In this document: positions 16,390 through 26,505 of the stretch, in pieces | Position numbering within the stretch: position 1 is the first letter of the stretch | How the letters are laid out: each line of letters starts with the position of its first letter | The notes under the pieces: generated by a model | Seen by the model: only the letters and a program-made list of their open reading frames with translations | Told to the model about the DNA's origin: nothing | The model's database searches: none | Program-made: the position numbers and the translations under genes | Origin: Curtobacterium sp. Leaf183 | GTDB taxonomy: Bacteria; Actinomycetota; Actinomycetes; Actinomycetales; Microbacteriaceae | Length of the DNA: 64,000 nucleotides | Direction: 5' to 3' | NCBI RefSeq assembly: GCF_001424385.1 | Contig: NZ_LMPO01000011.1 | Span: forward strand, 977-64,976

Positions 16390-17865
16390 ATGACCACCCA
16401 GACGCAGGCCGCACCCTTCCGCGTGGCCGACCTCGGCCTCGCCGCGGCCGGTCGCCACCAGATCCGTCTCGCCGAGAACGAGATGCCGGGGCTCATGGCG
16501 CTCCGCGAGGAGTTCGGTCCGGCGCAGCCGCTCGCCGGTGCCCGGATCGCGGGCTCGCTGCACATGACGGTGCAGACCGCGGTGCTCATCGAGACCCTCA
16601 CGGCGCTCGGTGCCCAGGTCCGCTGGGCCAGCTGCAACATCTTCTCGACGCAGGACGAGGCCGCGGCCGCCGTCGCCGTCGGGCCGGACGGCACCGTCGA
16701 CGCCCCCGCCGGGGTTCCGGTGTTCGCGTGGAAGGGCGAGACGCTCGAGGAGTACTGGTGGTGCACCAGCCGGGTCTTCGACTGGAGCGCCGAGGCGGCA
16801 GCGGCCGGGGCGGCCTGGACCGGCCCGAACCTGATCCTCGACGACGGTGGGGACGCGACGATGCTCGTGCACACCGGAGCCGATGCCGAGGCAGCCGGGC
16901 GCGTCCCGGACGCCGGAGCCGACGCGAGCACCGAGTACCGGATCGTCCTCGACACCATCGCCGCCTCGCTCGCCGAGTCGCCCGACCGCTGGACCCGCAT
17001 CGCCGCGGACGTGCAGGGCGTCACCGAGGAGACCACCACCGGGGTGCACCGCCTGTACGAGCTGTTCCGCGCCGGTGACCTGAGGTTCCCCGCGATCAAC
17101 GTCAACGACTCGGTCACCAAGTCGAAGTTCGACAACAAGTACGGCATCCGGCACTCGCTGCCCGACGGCCTGAACCGGGCGACCGACGTGCTGATCGGCG
17201 GCAAGGTCGTGTTCGTCGTCGGGTACGGCGACGTCGGCAAGGGCGCCGCCGAGGCGATGCGCGGCCAGGGCGCACGCGTCATCGTCAGCGAGGTCGACCC
17301 GATCTGCGCGCTGCAGGCGGCGATGGACGGCTACCAGGTCGCGCGCCTGTCGGACGTCGTGGACCAGGTGGACATCGTCGTGACGTGCACGGGCAACCTC
17401 GGTGTGGTGGGCGTCGACGACATGCTCGCGCTCAAGCACCTGGCGGTCGTGGCGAACGTCGGACACTTCGACAACGAGATCGACATGGCGGGCCTGGAGT
17501 CGCTGGCCGGCGCCGAGAAGGTCGAGATCAAGCCGCAGGTGCACGAGTGGCGTCTGCCGACCGGTCGCTCGATCCTGGTGCTCAGCGAGGGGCGGCTGAT
17601 GAACCTCGGCAACGCCACCGGGCACCCGTCCTTCGTCATGAGCAACTCGTTCACGAACCAGGTCCTCGCCCAGATCGAGCTGTACACCCGGCGGTCGGAG
17701 TACCCGACCGGGGTCTACGTGCTGCCGAAGCACCTGGACGAGAAGGTCGCGCGCCTGCACCTCGACGCCCTCGGCGTCCGGCTGACGACCCTGCGCCCGG
17801 AGCAGGCCGCCTACATCGGCGTCCCCGTCGAGGGCCCCTTCAAGCCGGACCACTACCGCTACTGA
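16390..17865 (+). CDS. ahcY: adenosylhomocysteinase
   Basis: The 491-residue enzyme hydrolyses S-adenosylhomocysteine to adenosine and homocysteine, relieving inhibition of methyltransferases. Visible marks are [13 protein letters not shown] near residue 57, [13 protein letters not shown] near 240, the NAD-binding GYGDVGKG near 278, and the full family C-terminus ending FKPDHYRY, whose lysine and tyrosine reach the NAD site of the neighbouring subunit. Length is normal for the long actinobacterial form. The start is ATG at 16390 after the CAGACT box. A strong hairpin at 17910-17943 ends the transcript. Confidence 0.97.
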   Translation: MTTQTQAAPFRVADLGLAAAGRHQIRLAENEMPGLMALREEFGPAQPLAGARIAGSLHMTVQTAVLIETLTALGAQVRWASCNIFSTQDEAAAAVAVGPDGTVDAPAGVPVFAWKGETLEEYWWCTSRVFDWSAEAAAAGAAWTGPNLILDDGGDATMLVHTGADAEAAGRVPDAGADASTEYRIVLDTIAASLAESPDRWTRIAADVQGVTEETTTGVHRLYELFRAGDLRFPAINVNDSVTKSKFDNKYGIRHSLPDGLNRATDVLIGGKVVFVVGYGDVGKGAAEAMRGQGARVIVSEVDPICALQAAMDGYQVARLSDVVDQVDIVVTCTGNLGVVGVDDMLALKHLAVVANVGHFDNEIDMAGLESLAGAEKVEIKPQVHEWRLPTGRSILVLSEGRLMNLGNATGHPSFVMSNSFTNQVLAQIELYTRRSEYPTGVYVLPKHLDEKVARLHLDALGVRLTTLRPEQAAYIGVPVEGPFKPDHYRY

Positions 17866-17909
17866 GGCGGGGGCCGTCGAGCCCCTTCCGCAGTTCGCAC
17901 CCGTTGGCC

Positions 17910-17943
17910 GACGTCGCGCCCCGTCTCCACGGGGCGCGATGTC
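17910..17943. terminator. bidirectional terminator between ahcY and the RDD gene
   Basis: A 15-bp stem (17910-17924 with 17929-17943, one G-T pair) closes a 4-nt loop in the 113-nt gap between convergent ahcY and the RDD gene. No T-run follows, as is usual in this GC range. Confidence 0.75.
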
Positions 17944-17978
17944 TGTTCAGGGGTGCGACGCACGCCGCGCCGCGGCCG

Positions 17979-18848
17979 TCAGCGCGGGAAGCCCGGCGGG
18001 CGGGCCGTGGCCGTGACGGCAGCGCCGGCCAGCAGCCGCGCGCGGGCCTCGAACGCCCGACGGTCGCGGCCCCGGCGGAGCGCGACGACCCCGGCGAGGA
18101 ACTCCTCGGCCGGCACCGGCGGCACGGGGTGGGCGTACGCGGCGACCTCGGACGCCAGGGCGCGCGCCGTGGCCTCGCGCAGCGCGGGCTGCACCGTCGC
18201 CGCCCCGCGGAAGAACGCCCCGAGGCGGTTCTCGAGCCGCTGGGGCAGTGCCCGGACGTCGGCGACGGACACCCAGCCCGTCAGCGTCGGCGGCAGGAGC
18301 ACCACCGGGTCGCGGGTACGGGGGAGCCGTTCGTGCTGCACGACCGTGCCGGCCAGCAGGTCCCCGAGCCGCCGCGGCCGCGAGCCGAACAGCGCCACGA
18401 GCAACGCGAGCGAGCCGAACGTGCCCCAGAGCTCGAGCAGGGCGACCAGTGCACGGGTGAACGCGTGCCGGAACGACACCGCGCCCCCGTCGAGCCGGAC
18501 GACCCGCGTGCCGAAGGCGTACCGGCCCACGCTCTTGCCGCGCGTGACGGTCTCGACCGCGGCGGGCACCAGCACGAGCACGACGACCAGTGACGCGATC
18601 TGCGCAGCGGCCTGCCAGGCGTCGTCGAGTCCACGGGGCCAGACCCGCGCGAGCCCGATGAGCAGCATGACGTACAGCGCGATCAGGCAGAGCCCGTCGA
18701 GCAGCGCGGCCGCCAGGCGGAGCACGATGCCGGCGGGCAGCACGTCGAGCGCGACGGCCTCGCCCACGACGAGTTCGTCCCCGGCGTCGTCGAGCGTCCG
18801 GACGAACCGCGCGTCCGTCAGGTCACGGGGCGTCGATCGCTTCGGCAT
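17979..18848 (-). CDS. RDD family membrane protein
   Basis: The 289-residue protein has a soluble N-terminus of about 35 residues and three membrane segments at about 38-58, 75-100 and 135-160. Its GKSVGRYAFGTRVVRLDG stretch after the second helix is the RDD signature, and a soluble C-terminal half follows. RDD proteins are poorly understood; some are linked to ion transport. The ATG at 18848 follows a TATGGT box by 3 nt on this strand. The gene is divergent from the SpoIIM-like gene with 47 nt between starts, the arrangement at Rv3694c-Rv3695 in mycobacteria. A membrane complex with the MoxR operon is inferred. Confidence 0.87.
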   Translation of the reverse strand: MPKRSTPRDLTDARFVRTLDDAGDELVVGEAVALDVLPAGIVLRLAAALLDGLCLIALYVMLLIGLARVWPRGLDDAWQAAAQIASLVVVLVLVPAAVETVTRGKSVGRYAFGTRVVRLDGGAVSFRHAFTRALVALLELWGTFGSLALLVALFGSRPRRLGDLLAGTVVQHERLPRTRDPVVLLPPTLTGWVSVADVRALPQRLENRLGAFFRGAATVQPALREATARALASEVAAYAHPVPPVPAEEFLAGVVALRRGRDRRAFEARARLLAGAAVTATARPPGFPR

Positions 18849-18895
18849 GGGACCATACTGGCCGAAGGACCGCACCGCGCACGAGGGGGAGCCGC

Positions 18896-19891
18896 ATGGA
18901 CCTGGACGCCTACGCCGAGGTCCACCGTGACGGGTGGCAGGACCTCGACCGCCTCGCGGCACGTCGGCCAGCCACGGGCGAGGACGTCGACCGGCTGGTC
19001 GCGGGCTACCAGGCCGCCGCGACCGACCTGGCACGCATCCGCGGCGCCCTCCCGCGCTCGGCCACGGGTGACCGGCTCTCGCTGACGCTGCACCGAGCCC
19101 GGCTCCGGTTCACCGGCACGCCGGCCGACCCGCTCACCGTGCTGACGACGTTCTTCGGCCGGCAGCTGCCCGCGGCGCTGCACCGCATCCGCTGGGTGAC
19201 GATCTGGGTGGCCGTCGCGACGGTCGTCGTCGCCGCGGTCTCCGCGGTCTGGATCAGCACGACGCCCGGCGCGGTCGCGACCTTCGGCACGGACGCCGCG
19301 CTCCGGCAGTACGCCACCCAGGACTTCGTCGACTACTACTCCGACCACGGCCTGGGGGCGTTCACCGCACAGGTGTGGACGAACAACGCGTACATCGCCG
19401 CGAGCATGGTCGCGTTCGGCATCACGGGGCTGTTCGTCCCGTACTCGATCCTGCAGAACGCCCTCAACCTCGGGGTCTCGGCGTCGATCATGCACTCGCA
19501 GGGGCGCCTGGGCGACTTCTTCCTCTACATCGCCCCGCACGGCCAGCTCGAGCTGTACTCGATCTTCCTCGCCGGGGCCGCCGGGCTGATGATCTGCTGG
19601 TCCTGGATCGCCCCCGGCCCTCGCACCCGAGCACAGGCCCTGGCCGAGGACGGTCGGGCGCTCATTGCCGTCGCGATCGGCCTGGTGCTCACGCTGCTGC
19701 TGTCCGGCATCGTCGAGGGCACCGTCACGCGGCAGGACTGGCCCTGGCCGGTCAAGATCGGCATCGGCACCGTCGCCCTGGCCGCGGTCCTGTACTACCA
19801 GTGGGTCATCGGCGGTCGTGCGGTCCGGGCGGGTGAGCGCGGGGACGTCGAGGAGTTCGACCGCGGCGCCTCGGCCATCGTCGCCGGCTGA
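18896..19891 (+). CDS. SpoIIM/DUF95-like membrane protein
   Basis: The 331-residue protein has a soluble helical N-terminus of about 95 residues, then six hydrophobic segments, including the family stretch NNAYIAASMVAFGITGLF near 160-178. The family is named after stage II sporulation protein M of Bacillus, but this organism is not a spore former, so the name should not be read as function. In actinobacteria it travels with RDD, MoxR and DUF58 genes, as here. GAGGGGGA lies 5 nt before the ATG. It converges with the DUF58 gene, with hairpin 19927-19950 between them. Confidence 0.87.
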   Translation: MDLDAYAEVHRDGWQDLDRLAARRPATGEDVDRLVAGYQAAATDLARIRGALPRSATGDRLSLTLHRARLRFTGTPADPLTVLTTFFGRQLPAALHRIRWVTIWVAVATVVVAAVSAVWISTTPGAVATFGTDAALRQYATQDFVDYYSDHGLGAFTAQVWTNNAYIAASMVAFGITGLFVPYSILQNALNLGVSASIMHSQGRLGDFFLYIAPHGQLELYSIFLAGAAGLMICWSWIAPGPRTRAQALAEDGRALIAVAIGLVLTLLLSGIVEGTVTRQDWPWPVKIGIGTVALAAVLYYQWVIGGRAVRAGERGDVEEFDRGASAIVAG

Positions 19892-19926
19892 GCGGTCCGC
19901 CGTGGTTCGCGCCCCCGGGGTGACAT

Positions 19927-19950
19927 CGCGCCCCCGCGCACCGGGGCGCG
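19927..19950. terminator. CGCGCCCC/GGGGCGCG hairpin between convergent genes
   Basis: CGCGCCCC at 19927-19934 pairs with GGGGCGCG at 19943-19950 around an 8-nt loop, 36 nt after the SpoIIM-like stop. It can serve both that gene and the leftward DUF58 operon. The rest of 19892-20032 holds no gene. Confidence 0.6.
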
Positions 19951-20032
19951 GTGCGCGCAGCGGGGTGCGACGCCGTGGCGTCCCGCCGTGGTCTCCCGCC
20001 GCGCTCGACCGCAGCGGGCGAACCGGAGTCGG

Positions 20033-21366
20033 TCAGAGCCTCCCGGTCGCCTTGGCGCGCAGGTAGGCGTCGGCGACCGACGGCGGCACCTGTTCCGGGG
20101 TGCCGCGCACGACCTCGACGCCGATGCGTCGAGCGACGTCCGCAGCGCCGTCGGCGTCGAGCAGGGTGCGGGCTGCCGCGGCCCGCCGGTGGACGTCGCG
20201 ACCGGCGGCCGACGGGAGGCCCGTGGTGCGGCCGCCGCGGTCGGCACCTGGGCCGCCGGTCGCCATCGCGCCGACGGCCGGGTCCTCGACGGCCGTCACC
20301 ACGACCGCATGGCGCCGGGCGAGTGCCGGCAGCACCGCGAGCAGGTCACCGGAGGCACCGACGGAGTCCAGGCTCGTGGCGAGCACAACGAGCGAACGCT
20401 GTGTCGTGACGGCGTCGACGATCGCCGGCACCGAGGCCCAGTCCGTGGCGGCGAGCCCGGGTTCCGCGAGCGCGAGGGTCTCGCCGAACCGCTGGACGAC
20501 GTCGATCCGGGTGGCGCCGTGCACCCGGCCACGCACCCGGTCGTCCATCACGACCAGGTCCACCCGGTCGCCGGCGGCGGCGGCGAGCGCACCCACGAGC
20601 AGCGCTGCCTCGATGGCGGTGTCCAGCCGGGGTTCGTCCCCGACCCGGCCGGCACCGGCGCGTCCGGCATCGACCACGACCACCACCCGCCGGTCCCGCT
20701 CCGGGCGCCAGGTCCGCACGACGAGGTCCTGGCGGCGTGCCGTCGCCCGCCAGTCGATCGACCGGACGTCGTCCCCGCGCACGTAGTCCCGGAGCGAGTC
20801 GAACTCGGTACCGTGCCCGCGCAGCTGCAACGTGGTCTCGCCGTCGAGCTCGCGCAGCCGCGCCAGCCGCGAGGGCAGGTGCCGCCGCGACCGGAACGGC
20901 GGCGTGACGACCAGTTCGGCGGGCGCGTCGAGCACACGTTGGCGGGCGGCCAGGCCGAGTGGCCCGAAGGCCCGCACGGCGACACCCGCGGTGCGCCGAC
21001 GGCCACGCCGGAACGGGGCGAAGCGCATCCGTGCGGTCCGTCGCTCACCGGCGGGGACGTCCAGGTGCATCCGGAGCGGCGTGTGGCCCGCGGAGGGCTC
21101 CCACATGTCGCGGACCACGGCGCGCAGTGCCCGCTGCCCGTCGTTGGCGAGCACGAGCGTGCCGTCCGTCGTCGTGTCACGCCGTGCCAGGCGGGGCATC
21201 CGTCGCTCCACGCGGACGGTGCCGAGGTCGGCGGCCAGCAGGACGTCGACCGCGCCCGCGACGAGCACGAGGCCGACCCACGCCAGCGCGCCCCATCCGC
21301 TGGCGAACAGCACCGTGGGGACGATCCCGACGGCGAGCAGCGCGACGAACCGCCCCGAGATGGCCA

Positions 21367-21367
<1 letters not shown>
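20033..21367 (-). CDS. DUF58 domain protein, MoxR partner
   Basis: The 444-residue protein starts with two membrane helices (about 5-25 and 28-48) and has the DUF58 core FDSLRDYVRGDDVRSIDWRA near 240. A von Willebrand A-like fold with VVVVDAG near 280 follows. DUF58 proteins work with MoxR AAA ATPases, probably in maturation of metal-dependent or envelope proteins. GTG at 21367 overlaps the moxR stop by one base (TAGTG), a reinitiation junction. It is the last gene of a five-gene overlapping operon. A stretch at 20211-20230 is a half-copy of the window's palindrome family placed inside the coding region. Confidence 0.9.
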
Positions 21368-22343
<976 letters not shown>

Positions 22344-22347
<4 letters not shown>

Positions 22348-23645
22348 GGTCGTCCTCCTGGTCGGGGGTCGGTCGGCTGGCGGGGCTGGTCGGAGGGTGC
22401 CGGGGTGGTCGGAGGGGAGGCCCGTGGTGCGTCCCCGGCGACGGCTCGCGTCACGGCGCGCTCGAGTTCGTCGAGTGCGGCCGCTCCGTCCACGAGTGCG
22501 CGGTCGTCGGCGGTCGGTCCACCGACGAGCACGGCACCCACCGCACCGGGCGTGCGGCCGGTGGCCCCGGCGGCGCGGCGCACCACCTCGTCGACGTGCG
22601 CGGACCGGGGCAGCCCGAGCAGGCGTGCCGTGCGACGCACCGCGGCGATCCGCAGGGTGTCCAGCGTGTGGGTCCGGTCGCGGGTCCTGGCGTACAGGCG
22701 GGCGCGGCCCTCGGTGGTCTCGGCGGCGCGGACCACCACGGGGAGCTGCTCGACGACGAGGGGGCCGAGCCGTCGGCCACGCCACACGGCGGCGGCCACG
22801 GCGACGGCCCCGAGCAGGGCGAGGGCGCTCGGCACCCACGGCGGCGCGAGGTCGCCGAGCGACGGAGCGGCGTCCGCGCTGCCCGTCGTCGGGACGTACC
22901 AGTCGAGACGGTCGCCGCCGCCCAGCAGCCCGAGCGCCAGGGCGGCGTTGCCCGCGGTCGTGACGGTGTCGTTCCGGAACGCGCCCGTGGTGCCGACGAG
23001 GGTGACGACGCCCGCGGCGGTCGGGGTCTGCACGAGCCCCCAGGTCCGGTCGCTGCCGGAGCCGGTCGAGGCGCAGCGGAGGGTGTCGGAGCCACGGACG
23101 GTGTAGCTCACCCCGGCGGTCGAGACGCGACGGGCGGCGCTCGCCGCGGGGACGGCGCAGCCGCGTGTGGACACGGTGGCGGCGGACTCGACCGTGGTGG
23201 CCGGAGTCGCCCGCGTACGGAACGCCTCGAGCACGCCCGGGTTCGTCGTCACCAGGACCACGTCGGGTGCCGAGCGCGCGATGCGTCGGGCGACCGCGGG
23301 GGCGAGGACGCCGGCCGAGTCGTCGACGAAGACCGTGCCGGCATCCGAGTCGAGGCGGTCGACGTCGTGCACGATGCTGACGTCGGTGCCCTGTTGCTCG
23401 AGCACGCGGACGAGCGCCCGGGACCCGCTCGCCGTCGTGGAGGTCGGGTCGAGCGGCGTGTCGGTCGGGCCGTCCCCACCGCCCACCGCCGCGGTCAGCG
23501 CCGCGAGCAGGACGCCGATCAGCGCGATCGCGACCCAGAGCCCGGTCCGCGCCCAGCGGCCCTCACGCCGTGACCCGGCCGGAGCCGTCGGGTCCGCGGT
23601 CGGGTCGGCGTCCCGGTGTCGGCGCGGCGTGGTCGTGGTGCTCAT
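22344..23645 (-). CDS. DUF4350 domain membrane protein
   Basis: The 433-residue protein has a membrane helix at about 36-56, an external DUF4350 domain (60-270) with VFVDDSAGVLAP near 107, and a second helix near 275-295. A cytosolic part of about 140 residues follows with a proline-rich end. The external domain has two cysteines, near 163 and 190, that may pair. DUF4350 resembles a glutamine-amidotransferase-like fold without an obvious nucleophile. It overlaps the DUF4129 gene by ATGA upstream and moxR by ATGA downstream. A 17-mer at 22415-22431 is identical to one in the DUF58 gene. Confidence 0.85.
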
Positions 23646-24283
23646 GCGGGCACCGTCGGTCCGCCCACCCGGGCCGGACGGGTCCCGCGGAGCGTCCGTT
23701 CGGTCTCGAGGACCTGCCGTGCGCCGGGCTCGTCGGCACGGTCGCCCAGGTAGCGGACCGCGTCGAAGGTCACCGCGGCGACGTGCAGGTGGTCCGCGAG
23801 CCCGGGGAAGGGCGTGCTGGCGCGGTCGGCGATCGCGCGGGCGGTGGCGCCGGGGACGTCCGGCACCAGGTCGCGTTCACCGAGGCCCCTGGCGATCGCG
23901 CGGTAGCCCTCGAGCACGGCCTGGTCGTGGTCGCCCACGTCGAAGGCCCGTCGGGCTGCGGCGGCGAGCGTGGCGGCCGTGCGCTGGTCGTCGCCGTCGA
24001 AGACCCCGCCGTCGGCCGTGGCCGCGAGCCTGGCTCGCCGACGGGGGAGCCCGCGTGCGACGACGACGAGCACCACCACCGCGACCAGGACCACGATCGC
24101 GATGACGAGCACGGTGCGCCCGAACCCCTCGGAGCCCAGGCCGTCCGGACCGATCGTGCCGAGCCAGTCGAGGAACGAGCGCGACGCGCGGTCCCACCAG
24201 GTCACGTGCGCGCCGCTGTAGTCCTGCTTCGCGAGCTCGCGCTCGAGCAACCGTCGCGCCTGGTCCGGGTCGACGCCCGTCAT
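23642..24283 (-). CDS. DUF4129 domain membrane protein
   Basis: The 213-residue protein has a short external N-terminus and one membrane helix at about 57-78. A cytosolic helical DUF4129 domain near residues 105-200 contains AARRAFDVGDHDQAVLEGYRA. DUF4129 domains follow transglutaminase-like or MoxR/DUF58 modules in many bacteria and resemble TPR-like binding domains. It overlaps both neighbours by ATGA, placing it second in the five-gene operon. No enzyme motif is visible; a scaffold role in the MoxR complex is inferred. Confidence 0.82.
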   Translation of the reverse strand: MTGVDPDQARRLLERELAKQDYSGAHVTWWDRASRSFLDWLGTIGPDGLGSEGFGRTVLVIAIVVLVAVVVLVVVARGLPRRRARLAATADGGVFDGDDQRTAATLAAAARRAFDVGDHDQAVLEGYRAIARGLGERDLVPDVPGATARAIADRASTPFPGLADHLHVAAVTFDAVRYLGDRADEPGARQVLETERTLRGTRPARVGGPTVPA

Positions 24284-25680
24284 CCGTGGCCGCCGGGACG
24301 GGGCGGTCCCCACTGCGGCGGCCGCGGCGGCTGTCGTCCCGACGGCGGCTGCCCCGGCTGCTGCTGCGGCCACGGCTGTTGCTGCTGCTGCGGCCACGGC
24401 TGTTGCCCCGGTTGCTGCTGCGGCCACTGCTGCTGGGCGGTCCACGGTGGCCGGGCGACCGGATCCGCCGGGGCGAACGGGTCACCCGGCTGCCCGGTCT
24501 CGAGGTGCGAGGCGATCCGCTGGTCGAGGGCCTCGGTGCGGATGCGGCGGTCGATCGCCAGGAACGTCGTCACCGACGCGCTCAGCACGTCGGTGACGCA
24601 CTGCACGGCGATCACGAGCAGGCTGCCGACGACCAGGGCGACGACCGCCCCGACGGACGCACCCGACCCGGAGTCCGTCTGGCCGAGGGGGTCGAAGACG
24701 CCGGACACCAGGGTGGCGCCGAGGGAGAGCGGCAGACCGGCGATGCTCGCCGCGAAGCCGAACACCACCTGCACGAGCAGCAGGATGCCGAACGTGCGCC
24801 AGAACGCACCGCGGGTGAGCCGCCACGACTGGGCGGCGGCCGAGAACACGCCCCGGCCCTCGAGCGCGATGGTCGGGACCGTGAACGCGAACCGCGTCGT
24901 CAGGAACGCCAGCAGGACGACGAACACCAGGACCATGCCGATGATGCCGAGCACGAAACCGACGACCCCGTTGCCGTCGTTCGCCGTCACCGCACCGAGC
25001 AGGCCGAAGCCGACCAGGACGAACAGGCCGCCGACGACGACCCCGGCGCCGAGCTGCAGCAGGATCCACCAGACGACGCTCCACCGGCGTCCTGCCAGCA
25101 GGGACCACAGCCCGCGGAAGGTGCCCCGGCGTCCGAGTACGCGCTGCCCGGTGTCGACCGCGACCGGCGCGACCAGGAAGCCGCGGCCCAGGTACGCCAG
25201 GAACGGCACGGCGACCGCGAGGACGAGGTACAGCGTCGCGCTGCCCGCGATGATGCTGTCCGCGTCGGACCCGCCGTCGACGGCCGAGAGCATGCGGGAC
25301 TGCAGCGTCCGCTGGCCGAACGTCGTGACCAGGGTGGACACCAGTCCGAGCACGCCGGAGAGCAGCACCGCCCACAGGACCAGCACGCGGGCGTTGCGAC
25401 GGAAGACCGTGAACGCCCCCGCGAGGACGTCGCCGAGTCCGAGCGGTCGCAGCGGGATGACCGGGCGCTGCCCGGGCGGGAGCGGTGGCGGCGGCTGCTG
25501 GCCGGCCCAGCCCTGGTGGCCCTGCGGTCCCTGCGGTCCGGACGGTCCCTGCTGACCCGGCCACGGCGGTGCCCCGGCGGGTCCCGCGGATGCGGGCTGC
25601 GTCGGGGGCTGCACCGGGCCTCCCGGTCGGTCGTCCGGCCCGTCGGACGCACCGGGTACGCGCCACTCGTCGCCCGCCAT
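24280..25680 (-). CDS. membrane protein with Pro/Gln-rich ends, glycerophosphodiesterase-membrane-domain-like
   Basis: The 466-residue protein has a disordered Pro/Gly/Gln-rich head (1-75) and six to seven helices between about 95 and 380. A tail of WPQQQ-type repeats runs from about 424 to 455. The membrane core resembles the domain found before glycerophosphoryl diester phosphodiesterases, but there is no enzyme domain. GAGGGGGCGG sits about 4 nt before the ATG at 25680. It heads the DUF4129-DUF4350-MoxR-DUF58 operon and is divergent from mtrA. The low-complexity ends suggest protein-protein contacts on the cytosolic side. Confidence 0.75.
   Translation of the reverse strand: MAGDEWRVPGASDGPDDRPGGPVQPPTQPASAGPAGAPPWPGQQGPSGPQGPQGHQGWAGQQPPPPLPPGQRPVIPLRPLGLGDVLAGAFTVFRRNARVLVLWAVLLSGVLGLVSTLVTTFGQRTLQSRMLSAVDGGSDADSIIAGSATLYLVLAVAVPFLAYLGRGFLVAPVAVDTGQRVLGRRGTFRGLWSLLAGRRWSVVWWILLQLGAGVVVGGLFVLVGFGLLGAVTANDGNGVVGFVLGIIGMVLVFVVLLAFLTTRFAFTVPTIALEGRGVFSAAAQSWRLTRGAFWRTFGILLLVQVVFGFAASIAGLPLSLGATLVSGVFDPLGQTDSGSGASVGAVVALVVGSLLVIAVQCVTDVLSASVTTFLAIDRRIRTEALDQRIASHLETGQPGDPFAPADPVARPPWTAQQQWPQQQPGQQPWPQQQQQPWPQQQPGQPPSGRQPPRPPQWGPPRPGGHG
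24313..24411. repeat. CAG-rich coding repeats for WPQQQ motifs
   Basis: The stretch encodes repeated WPQQQ/PGQQ units at the C-terminus of the membrane protein, visible on the plus strand as alternating CTGCTG and CGGCCACGG blocks. It is coding low complexity, likely to vary in length between strains. Confidence 0.75.
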
Positions 25681-25825
25681 GGAACCGCCCCCTCACATCG
25701 GCCGCGCGGCACGGCGCGGACACGACCATCCTGGCGGAAAACCCGCCGCCGTGGGGCACTCGGCTATCGTGAAGGACACGTGCCCGGCCGGGTACGTCCG
25801 CATGCCACCGAAGAGTCCTCATCAC

Positions 25826-26500
25826 ATGACACCGCGCATCCTCGTCGTCGACGACGACCAGGCCCTCGCCGAGATGATCGGCATCGTCCTCCGTTCCGAG
25901 GGCTACGAGCCGGAGTTCAGCGCCGACGGCAACGACGCGGTCGACGCCTTCCACGCGACCAAGCCCGACCTGGTCCTGCTCGACGTGATGCTGCCCGGCA
26001 TCGACGGCATCGAGGTCTGCCGCCGCATCCGTGCCGAGAGCGGGACGCCGATCATCATGCTCACCGCCAGGGGCGACACGTCCGACGTCGTCGCCGGGCT
26101 CGAGAACGGCGCCGACGACTACGTCGTGAAGCCCTTCAACCCGAAGGAGCTCGTCGCCCGCATCCGCACCCGGCTGCGTCCGGCGGCCTCGGACGCCACC
26201 GTGCTGCACGTGGGGGACCTCACCGTCGACGTCCCCGGGCACGAGGTCCGCCGCGGCGACGCCGTCATCGCGCTCACCCCGCTCGAGTTCGACCTGCTGC
26301 GTGCCCTCGCCGAGAAGCCCAACCAGGTCTTCACGCGCGAGATGCTGCTCGAACAGGTCTGGGGCTACCACTACAAGGCGGACACCCGACTGGTGAACGT
26401 GCACGTCCAGCGCCTCCGCGCGAAGATCGAGCACGACCCGGACGCCCCGCGCATCGTGACCACCGTCCGCGGCGTCGGCTACCGCGCCGGGGGAGCCTGA
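25826..26500 (+). CDS. mtrA: MtrA response regulator
   Basis: The 224-residue OmpR-type regulator has the phospho-acceptor Asp53 in LVLLDVMLPG, the acidic pair at 9-11, the conserved Lys in VVKPFNPKEL near 102, and a winged-helix domain ending TTVRGVGYRAG. It closely matches actinobacterial MtrA, which controls cell-wall hydrolase and division genes. ATG at 25826 is chosen because the homologous N-terminus begins MTPRILVVDD; an ATG at 25802 would add eight residues. It is first in mtrA-mtrB-lpqB, with 5 nt to mtrB. The 145-nt gap upstream is shared with the divergent membrane-protein operon. Confidence 0.96.
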   Translation: MTPRILVVDDDQALAEMIGIVLRSEGYEPEFSADGNDAVDAFHATKPDLVLLDVMLPGIDGIEVCRRIRAESGTPIIMLTARGDTSDVVAGLENGADDYVVKPFNPKELVARIRTRLRPAASDATVLHVGDLTVDVPGHEVRRGDAVIALTPLEFDLLRALAEKPNQVFTREMLLEQVWGYHYKADTRLVNVHVQRLRAKIEHDPDAPRIVTTVRGVGYRAGGA

Positions 26501-26505
26501 GTCCC

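Noticed and set aside
18896-19891. Evidence for sporulation from the SpoIIM-like gene
   Set aside because: The family is widespread in non-sporulating actinobacteria and accompanies the MoxR/DUF58 module here; no other sporulation gene is present.
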